Assembly (NCBI RefSeq): GCF_007830265.1 | Contig: NZ_VLKE01000001.1 | Coordinates: 5,146,001-5,210,000 of the forward strand | Reading direction: 5' to 3' | Length of the DNA: 64,000 nt | DNA from: Micromonospora olivasterospora | Lineage (GTDB): Bacteria > Actinomycetota > Actinomycetes > Mycobacteriales > Micromonosporaceae | Shown: piece after piece, positions 47,131 through 56,374 of the stretch | Numbering within the stretch: position 1 is the first letter of the stretch | Layout: each line of letters begins with the position of its first letter | Notes under the pieces: generated by a model | What the model was told of the DNA's origin: nothing | What the model saw: only the letters and a program-made list of their open reading frames with translations | The model's database searches: none | Translations under genes and position numbers: made by a program

Positions 47131-48093
47131 ATGGACGACCGCATGATGAGAGCAGTACTTTTCGACCGCTTCGGCGGCCCCGAGGTGCTGTACGTGGGCC
47201 GGGTACCACGCCCCGAACCGGCGCCCGGCGAGGTACTCGTGCGGGTACGCGCGTTCAGCATCAACGGCAGCGAACTGGCGGCCCGTTCCGGCAGCCTCCG
47301 TCTCTTCACCGGACGGAAGTTCCCGCAGCGCGTCGGGTTGGACCTCACCGGCGAGGTCGCCGCACTCGGCGCCGGCGTGACGGACTTCGCGGTCGGCGAC
47401 CGTGTGTGGGGCATCGTGGGCCGTACCGGATTCGGCAGCGCCGCCGAGTACGTGACAGTCCGCGCCGAGCGGCTCGGCCGGGTCCCGGACGGACTGGATC
47501 TGGCGGCAGCCGCCGCACTGCCGGTGGCAACCACGGCCATCACGGCGCTGCGCGACAAGGCCAGGCTGCGCCCCGGCGAACGACTGCTCGTACGCGGCGC
47601 TGCGGGCGGCGTCGGCAACGCCGCCGTCCAGCTCGGACAGGCATATGGTGCCGAGGTGACGGCCCTGGCCCGCGCCGCCAACCTTGACTTCGTCCGCACG
47701 CTCGGCGCCCACCACGCCATCGACCACCGGACCGTCCCGCCGAGGGAACTTGGCCTGTTCGACGTGGTCCTCGACACCGCGGGCACCGACCTGCGGGCCT
47801 TCCGGCGTCTGCTGGCACCCGGCGGACGCATGGTCACTATCGCCTTCGACCCGGCACGGCCCGCCGCCTCACTCGGCTACATCGCCGCCAGCGCCGTACA
47901 CGGAGGCGGCCGGGTGCGCTTCTTCAGCGGCAACCCCACGCGGGCACTCTTCGACGACCTCGCCCGCCAGGTGGCGGAGGGTGGACTGCGCCCTGTGGTG
48001 GACAGGTGCTTCTCGTTGGAGGAGACAGCGGCGGCACACCGGGCGCTGGAGGCGGGCGGGGTGCGGGGCAAGTACGTGGTCAGGGTCGACTAA
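47131..48093 (+). CDS. NADPH:quinone oxidoreductase-like MDR dehydrogenase
   Basis: A 320-aa medium-chain reductase. ATG 47131 follows AAGGTGAG; GTG 47113 is an in-frame alternative. The GroES-like domain has PAPGEVLVRVRAFSINGSEL and VGLDLTGEVAALGAGVTDFA. The Rossmann fold has VRGAAGGVGNAAVQLGQAYG (GxxGxxG-type). The zinc ligands of alcohol dehydrogenases are lacking, so it is a zinc-independent quinone reductase type. It ends with the characteristic ALEAGGVRGKYVVRVD. Regulation by the divergent TetR protein is likely. Confidence 0.92.
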   Translation: MDDRMMRAVLFDRFGGPEVLYVGRVPRPEPAPGEVLVRVRAFSINGSELAARSGSLRLFTGRKFPQRVGLDLTGEVAALGAGVTDFAVGDRVWGIVGRTGFGSAAEYVTVRAERLGRVPDGLDLAAAAALPVATTAITALRDKARLRPGERLLVRGAAGGVGNAAVQLGQAYGAEVTALARAANLDFVRTLGAHHAIDHRTVPPRELGLFDVVLDTAGTDLRAFRRLLAPGGRMVTIAFDPARPAASLGYIAASAVHGGGRVRFFSGNPTRALFDDLARQVAEGGLRPVVDRCFSLEETAAAHRALEAGGVRGKYVVRVD

Positions 48094-48845
48094 GGTCTGT
48101 TGCACTGTGCTGGTCGAGCAGGCGGTGGACCTGGTGCCAGCGTTGCAGGGTCGTCCGCGCGCGGGCCCGTCATACAGGGGCGCGTCCAGTACGGGGGCCC
48201 AGCAGGTGCTGTGTGCCTTCACCTCGCTCAGGGCGGCTTCGCACAGGTTTGTGCCACAGGTGCCATCTGTCCGCGACCTGCACCGCGTCGGGCAGGGCGC
48301 GGCGGACGGCCTCGGCATAGGTGGCGGAGCCGTCACGGCACACGACCTGCACGCCCGGATGTTCGCGTAGCCACGTTCCGAGGGTGTGGGCGGTGCGGTC
48401 GGGCAGCACGACGGGACAGGCCCATGGCGAGTACCGCCAGCAGACGGGCTCCCGCCCGGCCCGCTAACTCCTTGACCACGGCCTTGACGTGCCGGGACAG
48501 GCGGGCCGTGCGTCGCTGGTATCGCTCCAGCACCCCGGGAACCTGTTCGCGGAGAGTGTGGCGGCAGCCGCGCGTGGGGCACACCAGACGCCGCACCCGC
48601 ACACGGACCACCACCCGACGCCCGTCGACCGGAACGTCGGCCACCGTCCGCCAGTGATAGCCGTGGACCCGTCCCGACGAGGCCCCGCACATCGGGCAGA
48701 CCGCGGTGTCCTGCGGCGTCCGGGCCCGCACCACGATCCGCTCGCCCTCGTCGGCCACGTCCGCTACGACCAGCGGAGAAAGACCCGAAAACACCGTCCG
48801 CGCAAGCTCATCGACATCCTTCACGCCAGTGTCAACGACCCCCAC
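48094..48845 (-). pseudogene. ISL3-family transposase, internally deleted and frameshifted
   Basis: The N-terminal part (48845 to about 48430) has the zinc finger (TAVCPMCGASSGRVHGYHWR, RLVCPTRGCRHTLRE) and HTH helices (RTARLSRHVKAVVKELAGRA). It then jumps, with loss of the first catalytic Asp region, to VLPDRTAHTLGTWLREHPG. VVCRDGSATYAEAVRRALPD and VADRWHLWHNLCEAAL follow in changing frames, ending at RWHQVHRLLDQHSATD near 48094. It cannot encode a working transposase. It lies directly upstream of the control block of giant gene B. Confidence 0.85.
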
Positions 48846-48869
48846 GACTCTCCGTCACCACCGAATGTG

Positions 48870-48938
48870 AGACAGGGCCGAAATCCTACGCAGTCCCCGG
48901 TGGTGAACCCACTGCCAGGATTCAGTCGTGGGGTAACG
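48870..48938. repeat. Upstream control block shared by giant genes A and B (copy B)
   Basis: This matches 13685-13751 with a few changes (GACAGGGCCGAAATCC, then GCAGTCCCC, AACCCACTGCCAGGATTCAG, TCGTGGGGTAAC). It is followed by seven G instead of thirty-one. The 361-bp gap 48846-49206 otherwise holds only a doubtful 31-codon frame. Confidence 0.7.
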
Positions 48939-48951
48939 GGGGGGAGATGGG

Positions 48952-49047
48952 ATGAGCGCGTTGAGTGATGAGGAGCTGTTGGTCGAGGTGTGTGCGGCCC
49001 TGGATTTCAGGGCGAGGCGGTGGGCCTCTGTCGTTGTGTCGGGGTGA
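48952..49047 (+). other. Doubtful 31-codon leader ORF before giant gene B
   Basis: ATG 48952 is preceded by GGGGGGGAGATGG and encodes MSALSDEELLVEVCAALDF, ending SVVVSG. The poly-G expansion in the gene A leader falls exactly where this ribosome site lies. The frame is not preserved there, so it may be chance. Confidence 0.3.
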
Positions 49048-49206
49048 ACACCGAGGCCATCGGTACCGAGCTGGTTGCGGACATGAGTGGCGGTGCGCGG
49101 GGCTGCTCCGCGTGGGAACGAGATGGCCGAGGGCCGAGGCGTTGGTGCGCTGCTGGGTGATTGGCATTGAGTGCCCCTGATCGGGGTGGGGAGGGGGCGT
49201 TGCGCG

Positions 49207-52200
49207 ATGGGTGAGGCTCCCGTTCCTTCCGTTGGTCTCAGTGAGTCGTCGAAGCGGGCCCTGGAAAATTTCACCGGGATGCGGTTGCACCGGTCGAATC
49301 TGCCGGTGTTGGCGTATGACCTGAACGCGTTGGAGGTGTTGGCGGATCGGGTGCGGACCCTGTTGGTTCCGGAGCTGGTCCAGGCGATCAGGGCGGTTCG
49401 GGCGGCGGGGGAGGGTGAGGTCTACGACCGGTTCGTGGCGCAGACCGCTCCGTTCGTGGAAATGCTGGACCGGGTCGCCGATCTGAAGGTGAACCTGGCG
49501 CAGGCGATGCGGGGCTTCCTGAACCAGATGGAGCTGACGGATCGTCAGGCGCTGGTCATGTTCGTGTTCATGATGACGGAGTTGGCGGTCGCGTTCGCGA
49601 TGGCGTTCTTCCTGCCGGTGGAGGCGGCGGCGCACATCGTGAAGGTGCGGACGATCATTCAGACGATCCTGCGGTCGTCGATGGTGCGGGCGGCGGCGAG
49701 TAGCACGGCGATTCAGATGTTGTTCGTGCCGGGGTCGTCGTTGTTGGCGCAGATCAGCATGTTGGCTGATGGTCTGATGTCGGGGGTCGACTGGGGGCAG
49801 GTTGGTAAGCAGGCGTTGTACGGGTTGGCGGTGGCGGGTGTCAGCACGGCGGCCGGGCCGGCGTTGGCGCGGTTCGCCGGTGCGGTGGGTGGTGGTTTGT
49901 CGCATCTCGGGGTGTCGGGTTCCACGCGGGATCTGTTGACCAGCCTGTCGATGGTGCCGGTGTCGGAGGTCGGCGTGGAGGTGGTCGGCGGTATCGCCGC
50001 CAGCTACCTCGTTGACGGGCATTACGACACGGGCAGTCTCGGGCCGGATGCGCTTTCTGGGGCGTTGTCGGGGTCGGGTGAGTTGGCCGCGACCGGGGCC
50101 GGGATGGGTGCGCGTCGTGGCGCGGTGGGTCTGGGGTTCAACCCGACCCGGCCCCGGTGGCGGATGCCGGATGGTGTCGGTTTCACCGCCGACGGTAGGC
50201 CGGTCGCGCCGCTACCGCCGCCCCCGCCGGTCACTGCGGACCCGTCCGCGTATCTGCCGGAGGTCGGCGATCCGGCGGGTGCGGGCTCCGGCGGGCAGGC
50301 CCTGGTGCCTGTCCCGCCGGTGCCGGTACCGGCCCTGTCGGCACCGGACCTGTCCGCGCCGGCGTGGTCGGTGCCGGACCTGCCGGCGCCGTCGTGGTCC
50401 GTGCCGAGCTTCTCGGTGCCGCTGGTGCCGGTGCCGGAGTGGGTAGCGGCCGCTGGTGCGCTGGTGGTGGAGCAGTGGCAGCGGTTCCAGCGGGAACTGG
50501 TGGACCACTATGGTGGACTGCTGGCCGGGATGGGGCAGGCGCGGCAGTTCCTGGCCGCGCTTCCCGTGTCGGTTGAGCGGCTGTTCGCCGGGTGGGTCGA
50601 CGCCCGGCGGGGTGATCGGGCTGTTGCGGCTTTCCTATCCGCTGTCGCGCTTCCTGTGCCGGGCGAGCGGGTGTTCGCCGGGTGGGTCGACGCCCGGCGG
50701 GGTGATCGGGCTGTTGCGGCTTTCCTATCCGCTGCCGCGTTGACCGAGGGGTATCTGACGGGTGTCCGGCAGCGGGCGGTGGCCCGGATGGTCGAGGCGT
50801 TGGCGTTCTCCGGTGGGCGGATCCCGGCCGAGGTGCGGGCGCGGCAGGTGATCGCCGGGCTGCCGGCGGAGTTCGACCGGCAGGCGCTGCGCTCGCTCGC
50901 GCACCTGGCCGTTCAACACCACATCGACCAGTACCTCGCCGCCGGCCTACCGACAGGCCCCGGCACGCCGACAGGCGCTGGCGTGTCGGGGGGCGCTGGG
51001 GCGGTGGTGCCGTCCGCTGGCGTGCTCAGGGCGGTCGAGGGCGGCGTGTGGAGCCAGGTGGACCGAGGGGTCGATGTGATCCTCGGTGCCCCCGCCGTGC
51101 TGCCGGGTGTGGTGGCCGGTCCCGACGCCGGGCAGGTCAGTGCCGTGGCGAGCGTGGTCCGGCAGGTGGTCGTCGACCTGCCCGCCCGTTTCTCGGCCGC
51201 GGCCGTCCCCGGCGTCACCGCAGCGGCCGCCGGTGTGGCTACCGTCGATGTCGAGGAAGGCGGGCGTGTCGGCGGGCCGACGGTGCCGGTGATGTCCGAG
51301 CGGCACATCGCGGCGGCGGCTGGTCTGGCGCGGGCCCAGTTCACCGCGTTGGCCCGCCGCTACGGTGTCGATCTGGCCGGTCATGCGGCGCTGGTCGCCT
51401 CGTTCCAGCGGGAGTGGGTGGACGGGTACCACAGGGTGCTCGTGTCGGCCGGCGGGAGCGTGACGCCCGGGACGGCGGAGGTGGTCGGGGCCCTCGGTAC
51501 GGTGCCGGGTGGTGCCGGCTCCCGTGTCGGTGGCATGTCGATCGTCGACGTCGTCAGCGTCGGTGATACGGCGTCGGTCAGTGACGTGTCTGTGGCAAGC
51601 GGTGCGGTGTTCAGCCCCGATCTCGGCTCCAGGGACACGGATTCGGCCGGTTTCGGGGATACGGGTTCGATCGGTGATGTGTCGGTGTTGGACGAACCGG
51701 TCGGTGCCGGCGCTGCCGGTTTCGGCGAGCCGGCCGTCGCGGCTACCGGGTCGGCCGGGCAACGAATCCACGAGCTCGCCAGCGGTGGCTACGGCCGTGC
51801 CAGCGACGCTCAGCTGCGCCGCCTCGCCGCGGACATCGGTATCCAGGCGGCGTCGCCGGACGGGGTCCTGCCCCGACTGTTCGAGGTTTCCAGGGACATC
51901 GTCATGGCGGACACGTTCAGCGGTGTGTACTTCGCAGACCCGGCGGCGGCGGATCCGGACGCGGCGGCGGCGGATCGCACGGCGGCGCGGGCGCTGCCGT
52001 GGGTGCGGGGATGGTTCACCATCGCCGGGCACCGGAACCTGGCCGAGCGGCTGGCCGACGATCCGGTGCGTCAGGCCTTGTTCCTCCGGATGCTCACCGC
52101 CTCGCCCGCCTGGCGACACGCCGTCGCGCAGGCGCGGCAGCGCGGCGGCGACGCACCCGACATCATGCTGGTCTGGTGCGACGCGGCATGGCAGGCACCG

Positions 52201-55200
52201 GGACAGGCCACCTCCTTCGGTGAATGGCTGCGCACCCGGCTGCGCGCCCGGCGGCTGATGTCGTCCACGCACGAGGTGGACCAGATACCCGGCGAGTTGC
52301 GGCCGCACGTGGACGAGCCGGTGCGGTCGGTGTTGTTCTCGGACGCTTCGGTGGAGTTGTTCGGGCCGGATCTGGTGGAGGCGGTACGGACCGCGGACAT
52401 CGTGCAGAACGATCAGGAACCCGGCGTGCGCTGGCCGGACCAGGAGGACTTCGCCGCCGCTGGCGGCCGGCACCGGTGGGCCGGCAACACCTCACACGGG
52501 CAGTCGCCCGATCCAGCGGAAGACGGCGACCCGTCTGGTCCTGGCCCGGCGTCCGCGGCCCAGTGGATGTGGGGCCCGTCGCGGGATCCAGGGGCGGAAT
52601 TGCCGGTGCCGGGCCCTGCCCTGGAGCCGGACCGCCCGCAGGGTGAGGATCTGTCCTGGCTGGACGACTGGGATGCGCTGCCGATGCCGGGGATGGCACC
52701 TGCCCCGCCGGCAGGCACGGGTCTGCCCTGGCTGCCCTGGCTGCCCTGGCCGCTGGACGACCCGGACGCCCCCACCGCGTCGTCCTGGCCGGCGGGGTGG
52801 GCGGAACCGGGGTGGCCGGTACCCGGCATGGGCGTGACCGACGGGCACGGTGCTGCGATCTCCACCGACTTCGGCCAGCCGCGCATCGACGATCAGGCCG
52901 GCGAGGGCAGCGGGAACCTCGGCGACTGGGCCGGCGAGGGCAGCGGGATCCTCGGCGACTGGGCCGGCGAGGGCAGCGGGAACCTCGGCGACTGGGCCGG
53001 CGAGGGCGGGAACCTCGGCGACTGGGCCACCTACCAGGGGCCGGACATGGACTGGCAGCCATCCCTCGCGTCCTGGCCAGCGGTGGCCCGCACCGACGCC
53101 GGCACTGTCCACGTCGGCGACATCCTCCATCACCCGGCCGACGAGCCACCCACCACGCCCGCCGCGCCGCACCCCGACCAACCCCAACCCCAACCCGCTG
53201 CGGGCAGCCGGCGGGTGCGCGACCCGGGCGAGGCCCGGAGGCTGTTCGACCAGCACGCCGGCCACATCGCCACCACAACGCGGCAGCGGGAACCGCTGCG
53301 GCAGTTGTGGAACGCCCTGATCGACCGGATGGACGACAACGGGATCATCACCGCCGGCGAGCCAGACCTCGCCGAGGCGACATCCACACCGCAGCCGACG
53401 GTGCATCGCCGGATCGGGGTATTGCGCGACCGTGGTCTGCTGCAGCTGGTCCAGGAAGCACACGGTCGCGGGGTGGCGCGGTACGGGGTGAGCGATCCGG
53501 GTCAGCCCCGGCAAGCACCGCTGCCGGCCCCTCCCGAGGGCACCCGGTGGCTGCGCGACCCGGGCGGGGCCCGGGCGCTGTTCGACCAGCACGCCGGCCA
53601 CATCGCCACCACAACACCGCAGCGGGACCGGCTGCGGCAGTTGTGGAACGCCCTGATCGACCGGATGGACGACAACGGGATCATCACCGCCAGCGTGTCA
53701 GACCTCGTCGAGGCGACATCCACACCGCGGCCGACGGTGCAGGCCCGGATCGGGGTATTGCGCGACCGTGGTCTGCTGCAGCTGGTGCAGGAAGGTCGCG
53801 GTGGCGGGGTGGCGCGGTACGGGGTGAGCGATCCGGGTCCGCCCCGGCAAGCACCGCTGCCGGCCCCTCCCGAGGGCAGCCAGTGGCTGCGCGACCCGGG
53901 CGGGGCCCTGGCGCTGTTCGACCAGCACGCCGGCCACATCGCCACCACAACACCGCAGCCGGAACCGCTGCGGCAGTTGTGGAACGCCCTGATCGACCGG
54001 ATGGACGACAACGGGATCATCACCGCCAGCCTGTCAGACCTCGCCGAGGCGACATCCACACCGCAGCCGACGGTGCGTCACCGGATCGGGGCATTGCGCG
54101 ACCGTGGTCTGCTGCAGCTGGTCCAGGAAGCACACGGTGGCGGGGCGGCGCGGTACGGGGTGAGCGATCCGGGTCCGCCCCGGCAAGCACCACTGCCGGC
54201 CCCTCCCGAGGGCAGCCAGTGGGTGCGCGACCCGGACGGGGCCCGGGGGCTGTTCGACCAGCACGTCGGCCACATCGCCACCACAACACGGCAGCGGGAA
54301 CCGCTGCGGCAGTTGTGGCACGCCCTGATCGACCGGATGGACGACAACGGGATCATCACCGCCAGCCTGTCAGACCTCGCCGAGGCGACATCCACACCGC
54401 AGCCGACGGTGCGTCACCGGATCGGGGTATTGCGCGACCGTGGTCTGCTGCAGCTGGTCCAGGAAGCACACGGTCGTGTGGCGGCGCGGTACGGGGTGAG
54501 CGATCCGGGTCAGCCCCGGCAAGCACCACCGCCGGGCCCTGCCCTCGGACCGGACCGCCCGCAGGGTGAGGACCTGTCCTGGCTGGACCACGGGGCTACG
54601 GTGCCGATGCCCGGGCCGGTACCTGCCCCGCCGGCGGGCACGGGTCTGCCTGGGCTGCCAGGGCCGTTGGACGACCCGGACGCCCCCACCGCGTCGTCCT
54701 GGCCGGCGGGGTGGGCGGAACCGGGGTGGCCGGTACCCGGCATGGGCGTGACCGACGGGCACGGTGCTGCGATCTCCATCGACTTCGGCCAGCCGGGCAT
54801 CGACGATCAGGCCGGCGAGGGCAGCGGGAACCTCGGCGACTGGGCCGGCGAGGGCGGGAACCTCGGCGACTGGGCCACCTACGAGGTGGGCCCAGCCGGT
54901 TCGCTCGATGTGGACCCGGCCGATCTGCTCTATCTGCTTGAGGCCGTGGGCACGGAACCCGACCCCGGGCCGCAACCGATGGATCCGCCCCGGCCGCAGG
55001 CCCCGCCCGGCCCGACATCGTGGTCGCAGCCCAGCGGCGACCAGCCCAGCCAGTCCCCAGGGACTCAGTCGTTCCCGCCCGGACCGGGTATGCAGGATCC
55101 GGCACCTCAGTCGCCGATGCCCGGGCCTGCGCCTGCCCCGCCGGCGGACACGGGCCTGCCAGGGCTGCCCGGGCCGTTGGACGACCCGGACGCCCCCACC

Positions 55201-56193
55201 GCGTCGTCCTGGCCGGCGGGGTGGGCGGAACCGGGGTGGCCGGTACCCGGCATGGGCGTGACCGACGGGCACGGTGCTACGATCTCCACCGACTTCGACC
55301 AGCCGGGCATCGACGATCAAGCCAGCGACGGCGGGAACCTCGGCGACTGGGCCACCTACCAGGGGCCGGACATGGACTGGCAGCCATCCCTCGCGCCCTC
55401 TCCAGCGGTGACCCGCACCGACGCCGGCACTGTCCACGTCGGCGACATCCTCCATCACCCGGCCGACGAGCCACCCACCACGCCCGCCTCGCCGCACCCC
55501 GACCAACCCCAACCCCAACCCGCTGCGGACAGCCGGCGGGTGCGCGACCCGGGCGAGGCCCGGGCGCTGTTCGACCAGCACGCCGGCCACATCGCCACCA
55601 CAACACGGCAGCGGGAACCGCTGCGGAAATTGTGGAACGCCCTGATCGACCGGATGGACGACAACGGGATCATCACCGCCAGCGAGCCAGCCCTCGCCGC
55701 GGCGACATCCACACTGCGGCAGACGGTGCATCGCCGGATCGGGGTATTGCGCGACCGTGGTCTGCTGCAGCGGGTCCAGGAAGGTCGCGGTCGCGGGGTG
55801 GCGCGGTACGGGGTGAGCGATCCGGGTCCGCCCCGGCAAGCACCGCTGCCGGCCCCTCCCGAGGGCAGCCAGTGGCTGCGCGACCCGGGCGAGGCCCGGA
55901 GGCTGTTCGACCAGCACGCCGGCCACATCGCCACCACAACACCGCAGCGGGAACAGCTGCGGCAGTTGTGGCACGCCCTGATCGACCGGATGGACGACAA
56001 CGGGATCATCACCGCCAGCGAGTCAGACCTCGCCGCGGCGACATCCACACCGCAGCCGACGGTGCATGACCGGATCGGGGTATTGCGCGACCGTGGTCTG
56101 CTGCAGCGGGTCCAGGAAGGTCGCGGTGGCGGGGCGGCGCGGTACGGGGTGAGCGATCCGGGTCAGCCCCGGCGGAACGTGTCAAGGGATTGA
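49207..56193 (+). CDS. Giant protein B: paralogue of A with 6 winged-helix repeats (intact)
   Basis: 2,328 aa in one uninterrupted frame from ATG 49207, with the same leader end and N-terminus as A. The first ~340 residues are almost identical to A, and about 700 bp of DNA show no difference I can find. The proline-rich stretch is shorter. A 90-bp tandem duplication (FAGWVDARRGDRAVAAFLSA twice) is unique to B. The central domain again has GWFTIAGHRN and DIMLVWCDAAW. Acidic mini-repeats (GNLGDWAGEGS) precede the first block of four wHTH units; the second block of two ends the protein. B shows what an intact copy looks like. Location and function are unknown; the hydrophobic N-terminal region suggests membrane association or export. 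Confidence 0.88.
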   Translation: MGEAPVPSVGLSESSKRALENFTGMRLHRSNLPVLAYDLNALEVLADRVRTLLVPELVQAIRAVRAAGEGEVYDRFVAQTAPFVEMLDRVADLKVNLAQAMRGFLNQMELTDRQALVMFVFMMTELAVAFAMAFFLPVEAAAHIVKVRTIIQTILRSSMVRAAASSTAIQMLFVPGSSLLAQISMLADGLMSGVDWGQVGKQALYGLAVAGVSTAAGPALARFAGAVGGGLSHLGVSGSTRDLLTSLSMVPVSEVGVEVVGGIAASYLVDGHYDTGSLGPDALSGALSGSGELAATGAGMGARRGAVGLGFNPTRPRWRMPDGVGFTADGRPVAPLPPPPPVTADPSAYLPEVGDPAGAGSGGQALVPVPPVPVPALSAPDLSAPAWSVPDLPAPSWSVPSFSVPLVPVPEWVAAAGALVVEQWQRFQRELVDHYGGLLAGMGQARQFLAALPVSVERLFAGWVDARRGDRAVAAFLSAVALPVPGERVFAGWVDARRGDRAVAAFLSAAALTEGYLTGVRQRAVARMVEALAFSGGRIPAEVRARQVIAGLPAEFDRQALRSLAHLAVQHHIDQYLAAGLPTGPGTPTGAGVSGGAGAVVPSAGVLRAVEGGVWSQVDRGVDVILGAPAVLPGVVAGPDAGQVSAVASVVRQVVVDLPARFSAAAVPGVTAAAAGVATVDVEEGGRVGGPTVPVMSERHIAAAAGLARAQFTALARRYGVDLAGHAALVASFQREWVDGYHRVLVSAGGSVTPGTAEVVGALGTVPGGAGSRVGGMSIVDVVSVGDTASVSDVSVASGAVFSPDLGSRDTDSAGFGDTGSIGDVSVLDEPVGAGAAGFGEPAVAATGSAGQRIHELASGGYGRASDAQLRRLAADIGIQAASPDGVLPRLFEVSRDIVMADTFSGVYFADPAAADPDAAAADRTAARALPWVRGWFTIAGHRNLAERLADDPVRQALFLRMLTASPAWRHAVAQARQRGGDAPDIMLVWCDAAWQAPGQATSFGEWLRTRLRARRLMSSTHEVDQIPGELRPHVDEPVRSVLFSDASVELFGPDLVEAVRTADIVQNDQEPGVRWPDQEDFAAAGGRHRWAGNTSHGQSPDPAEDGDPSGPGPASAAQWMWGPSRDPGAELPVPGPALEPDRPQGEDLSWLDDWDALPMPGMAPAPPAGTGLPWLPWLPWPLDDPDAPTASSWPAGWAEPGWPVPGMGVTDGHGAAISTDFGQPRIDDQAGEGSGNLGDWAGEGSGILGDWAGEGSGNLGDWAGEGGNLGDWATYQGPDMDWQPSLASWPAVARTDAGTVHVGDILHHPADEPPTTPAAPHPDQPQPQPAAGSRRVRDPGEARRLFDQHAGHIATTTRQREPLRQLWNALIDRMDDNGIITAGEPDLAEATSTPQPTVHRRIGVLRDRGLLQLVQEAHGRGVARYGVSDPGQPRQAPLPAPPEGTRWLRDPGGARALFDQHAGHIATTTPQRDRLRQLWNALIDRMDDNGIITASVSDLVEATSTPRPTVQARIGVLRDRGLLQLVQEGRGGGVARYGVSDPGPPRQAPLPAPPEGSQWLRDPGGALALFDQHAGHIATTTPQPEPLRQLWNALIDRMDDNGIITASLSDLAEATSTPQPTVRHRIGALRDRGLLQLVQEAHGGGAARYGVSDPGPPRQAPLPAPPEGSQWVRDPDGARGLFDQHVGHIATTTRQREPLRQLWHALIDRMDDNGIITASLSDLAEATSTPQPTVRHRIGVLRDRGLLQLVQEAHGRVAARYGVSDPGQPRQAPPPGPALGPDRPQGEDLSWLDHGATVPMPGPVPAPPAGTGLPGLPGPLDDPDAPTASSWPAGWAEPGWPVPGMGVTDGHGAAISIDFGQPGIDDQAGEGSGNLGDWAGEGGNLGDWATYEVGPAGSLDVDPADLLYLLEAVGTEPDPGPQPMDPPRPQAPPGPTSWSQPSGDQPSQSPGTQSFPPGPGMQDPAPQSPMPGPAPAPPADTGLPGLPGPLDDPDAPTASSWPAGWAEPGWPVPGMGVTDGHGATISTDFDQPGIDDQASDGGNLGDWATYQGPDMDWQPSLAPSPAVTRTDAGTVHVGDILHHPADEPPTTPASPHPDQPQPQPAADSRRVRDPGEARALFDQHAGHIATTTRQREPLRKLWNALIDRMDDNGIITASEPALAAATSTLRQTVHRRIGVLRDRGLLQRVQEGRGRGVARYGVSDPGPPRQAPLPAPPEGSQWLRDPGEARRLFDQHAGHIATTTPQREQLRQLWHALIDRMDDNGIITASESDLAAATSTPQPTVHDRIGVLRDRGLLQRVQEGRGGGAARYGVSDPGQPRRNVSRD
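50584..50733 (+). repeat. 90-bp in-frame tandem duplication in gene B
   Basis: The 60-bp stretch encoding FAGWVDARRGDRAVAAFLSA is identical at 50584-50643 and 50674-50733. The offset is 90 bp. Gene A has a single, diverged version (EWVDARQNDPTVPVFLSR). Confidence 0.9.
52900..53033 (+). repeat. Acidic Trp mini-repeats in gene B linker
   Basis: Four tandem copies of a 10-12-residue unit of the type AGEGSGNLGDWA occur. Shorter versions (DDWAGDGG, LGDWAIGQG) occur in every linker of gene A. The units are rich in Gly, Asp and Trp and probably disordered. Confidence 0.85.
53209..54530 (+). repeat. wHTH repeat block B1 (4 units)
   Basis: Four 336-bp units carry recognition helices TPQPTVHRRI, TPRPTVQARI, TPQPTVRHRI and TPQPTVRHRI. 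B units differ from A units at fixed places (DDNGIITA for DDNGTITA, LWNALI for LWHALI in most). Confidence 0.92.
55534..56193 (+). repeat. wHTH repeat block B2 (2 units, C-terminal)
   Basis: Two units carry recognition helices TLRQTVHRRI and TPQPTVHDRI. They end PGQPRRNVSRD like gene A. Confidence 0.92.
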
Positions 56194-56328
56194 GGCCAGC
56201 GGGAGTTGATACTCCAACGTCACTTGGCTTCGCTGTGGGCGTGGCGTGGGCATGAGGACGGCCACCGCGCTGATCATCGATGGTTTGTGAGGACAACCGA
56301 AGATCGCGCGATGGCCGTGGGCCACAGC

Positions 56329-56344
56329 CTAGCTAGCTAGCTAG
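56329..56344. repeat. (CTAG)4
   Basis: Four perfect CTAG units lie 31 bp before the start of the small membrane protein gene. CTAG is generally rare in bacterial DNA and the run is self-complementary. Confidence 0.9.
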
Positions 56345-56374
56345 ATTGGTGCGTACCGACCGAGGAGGACCACG

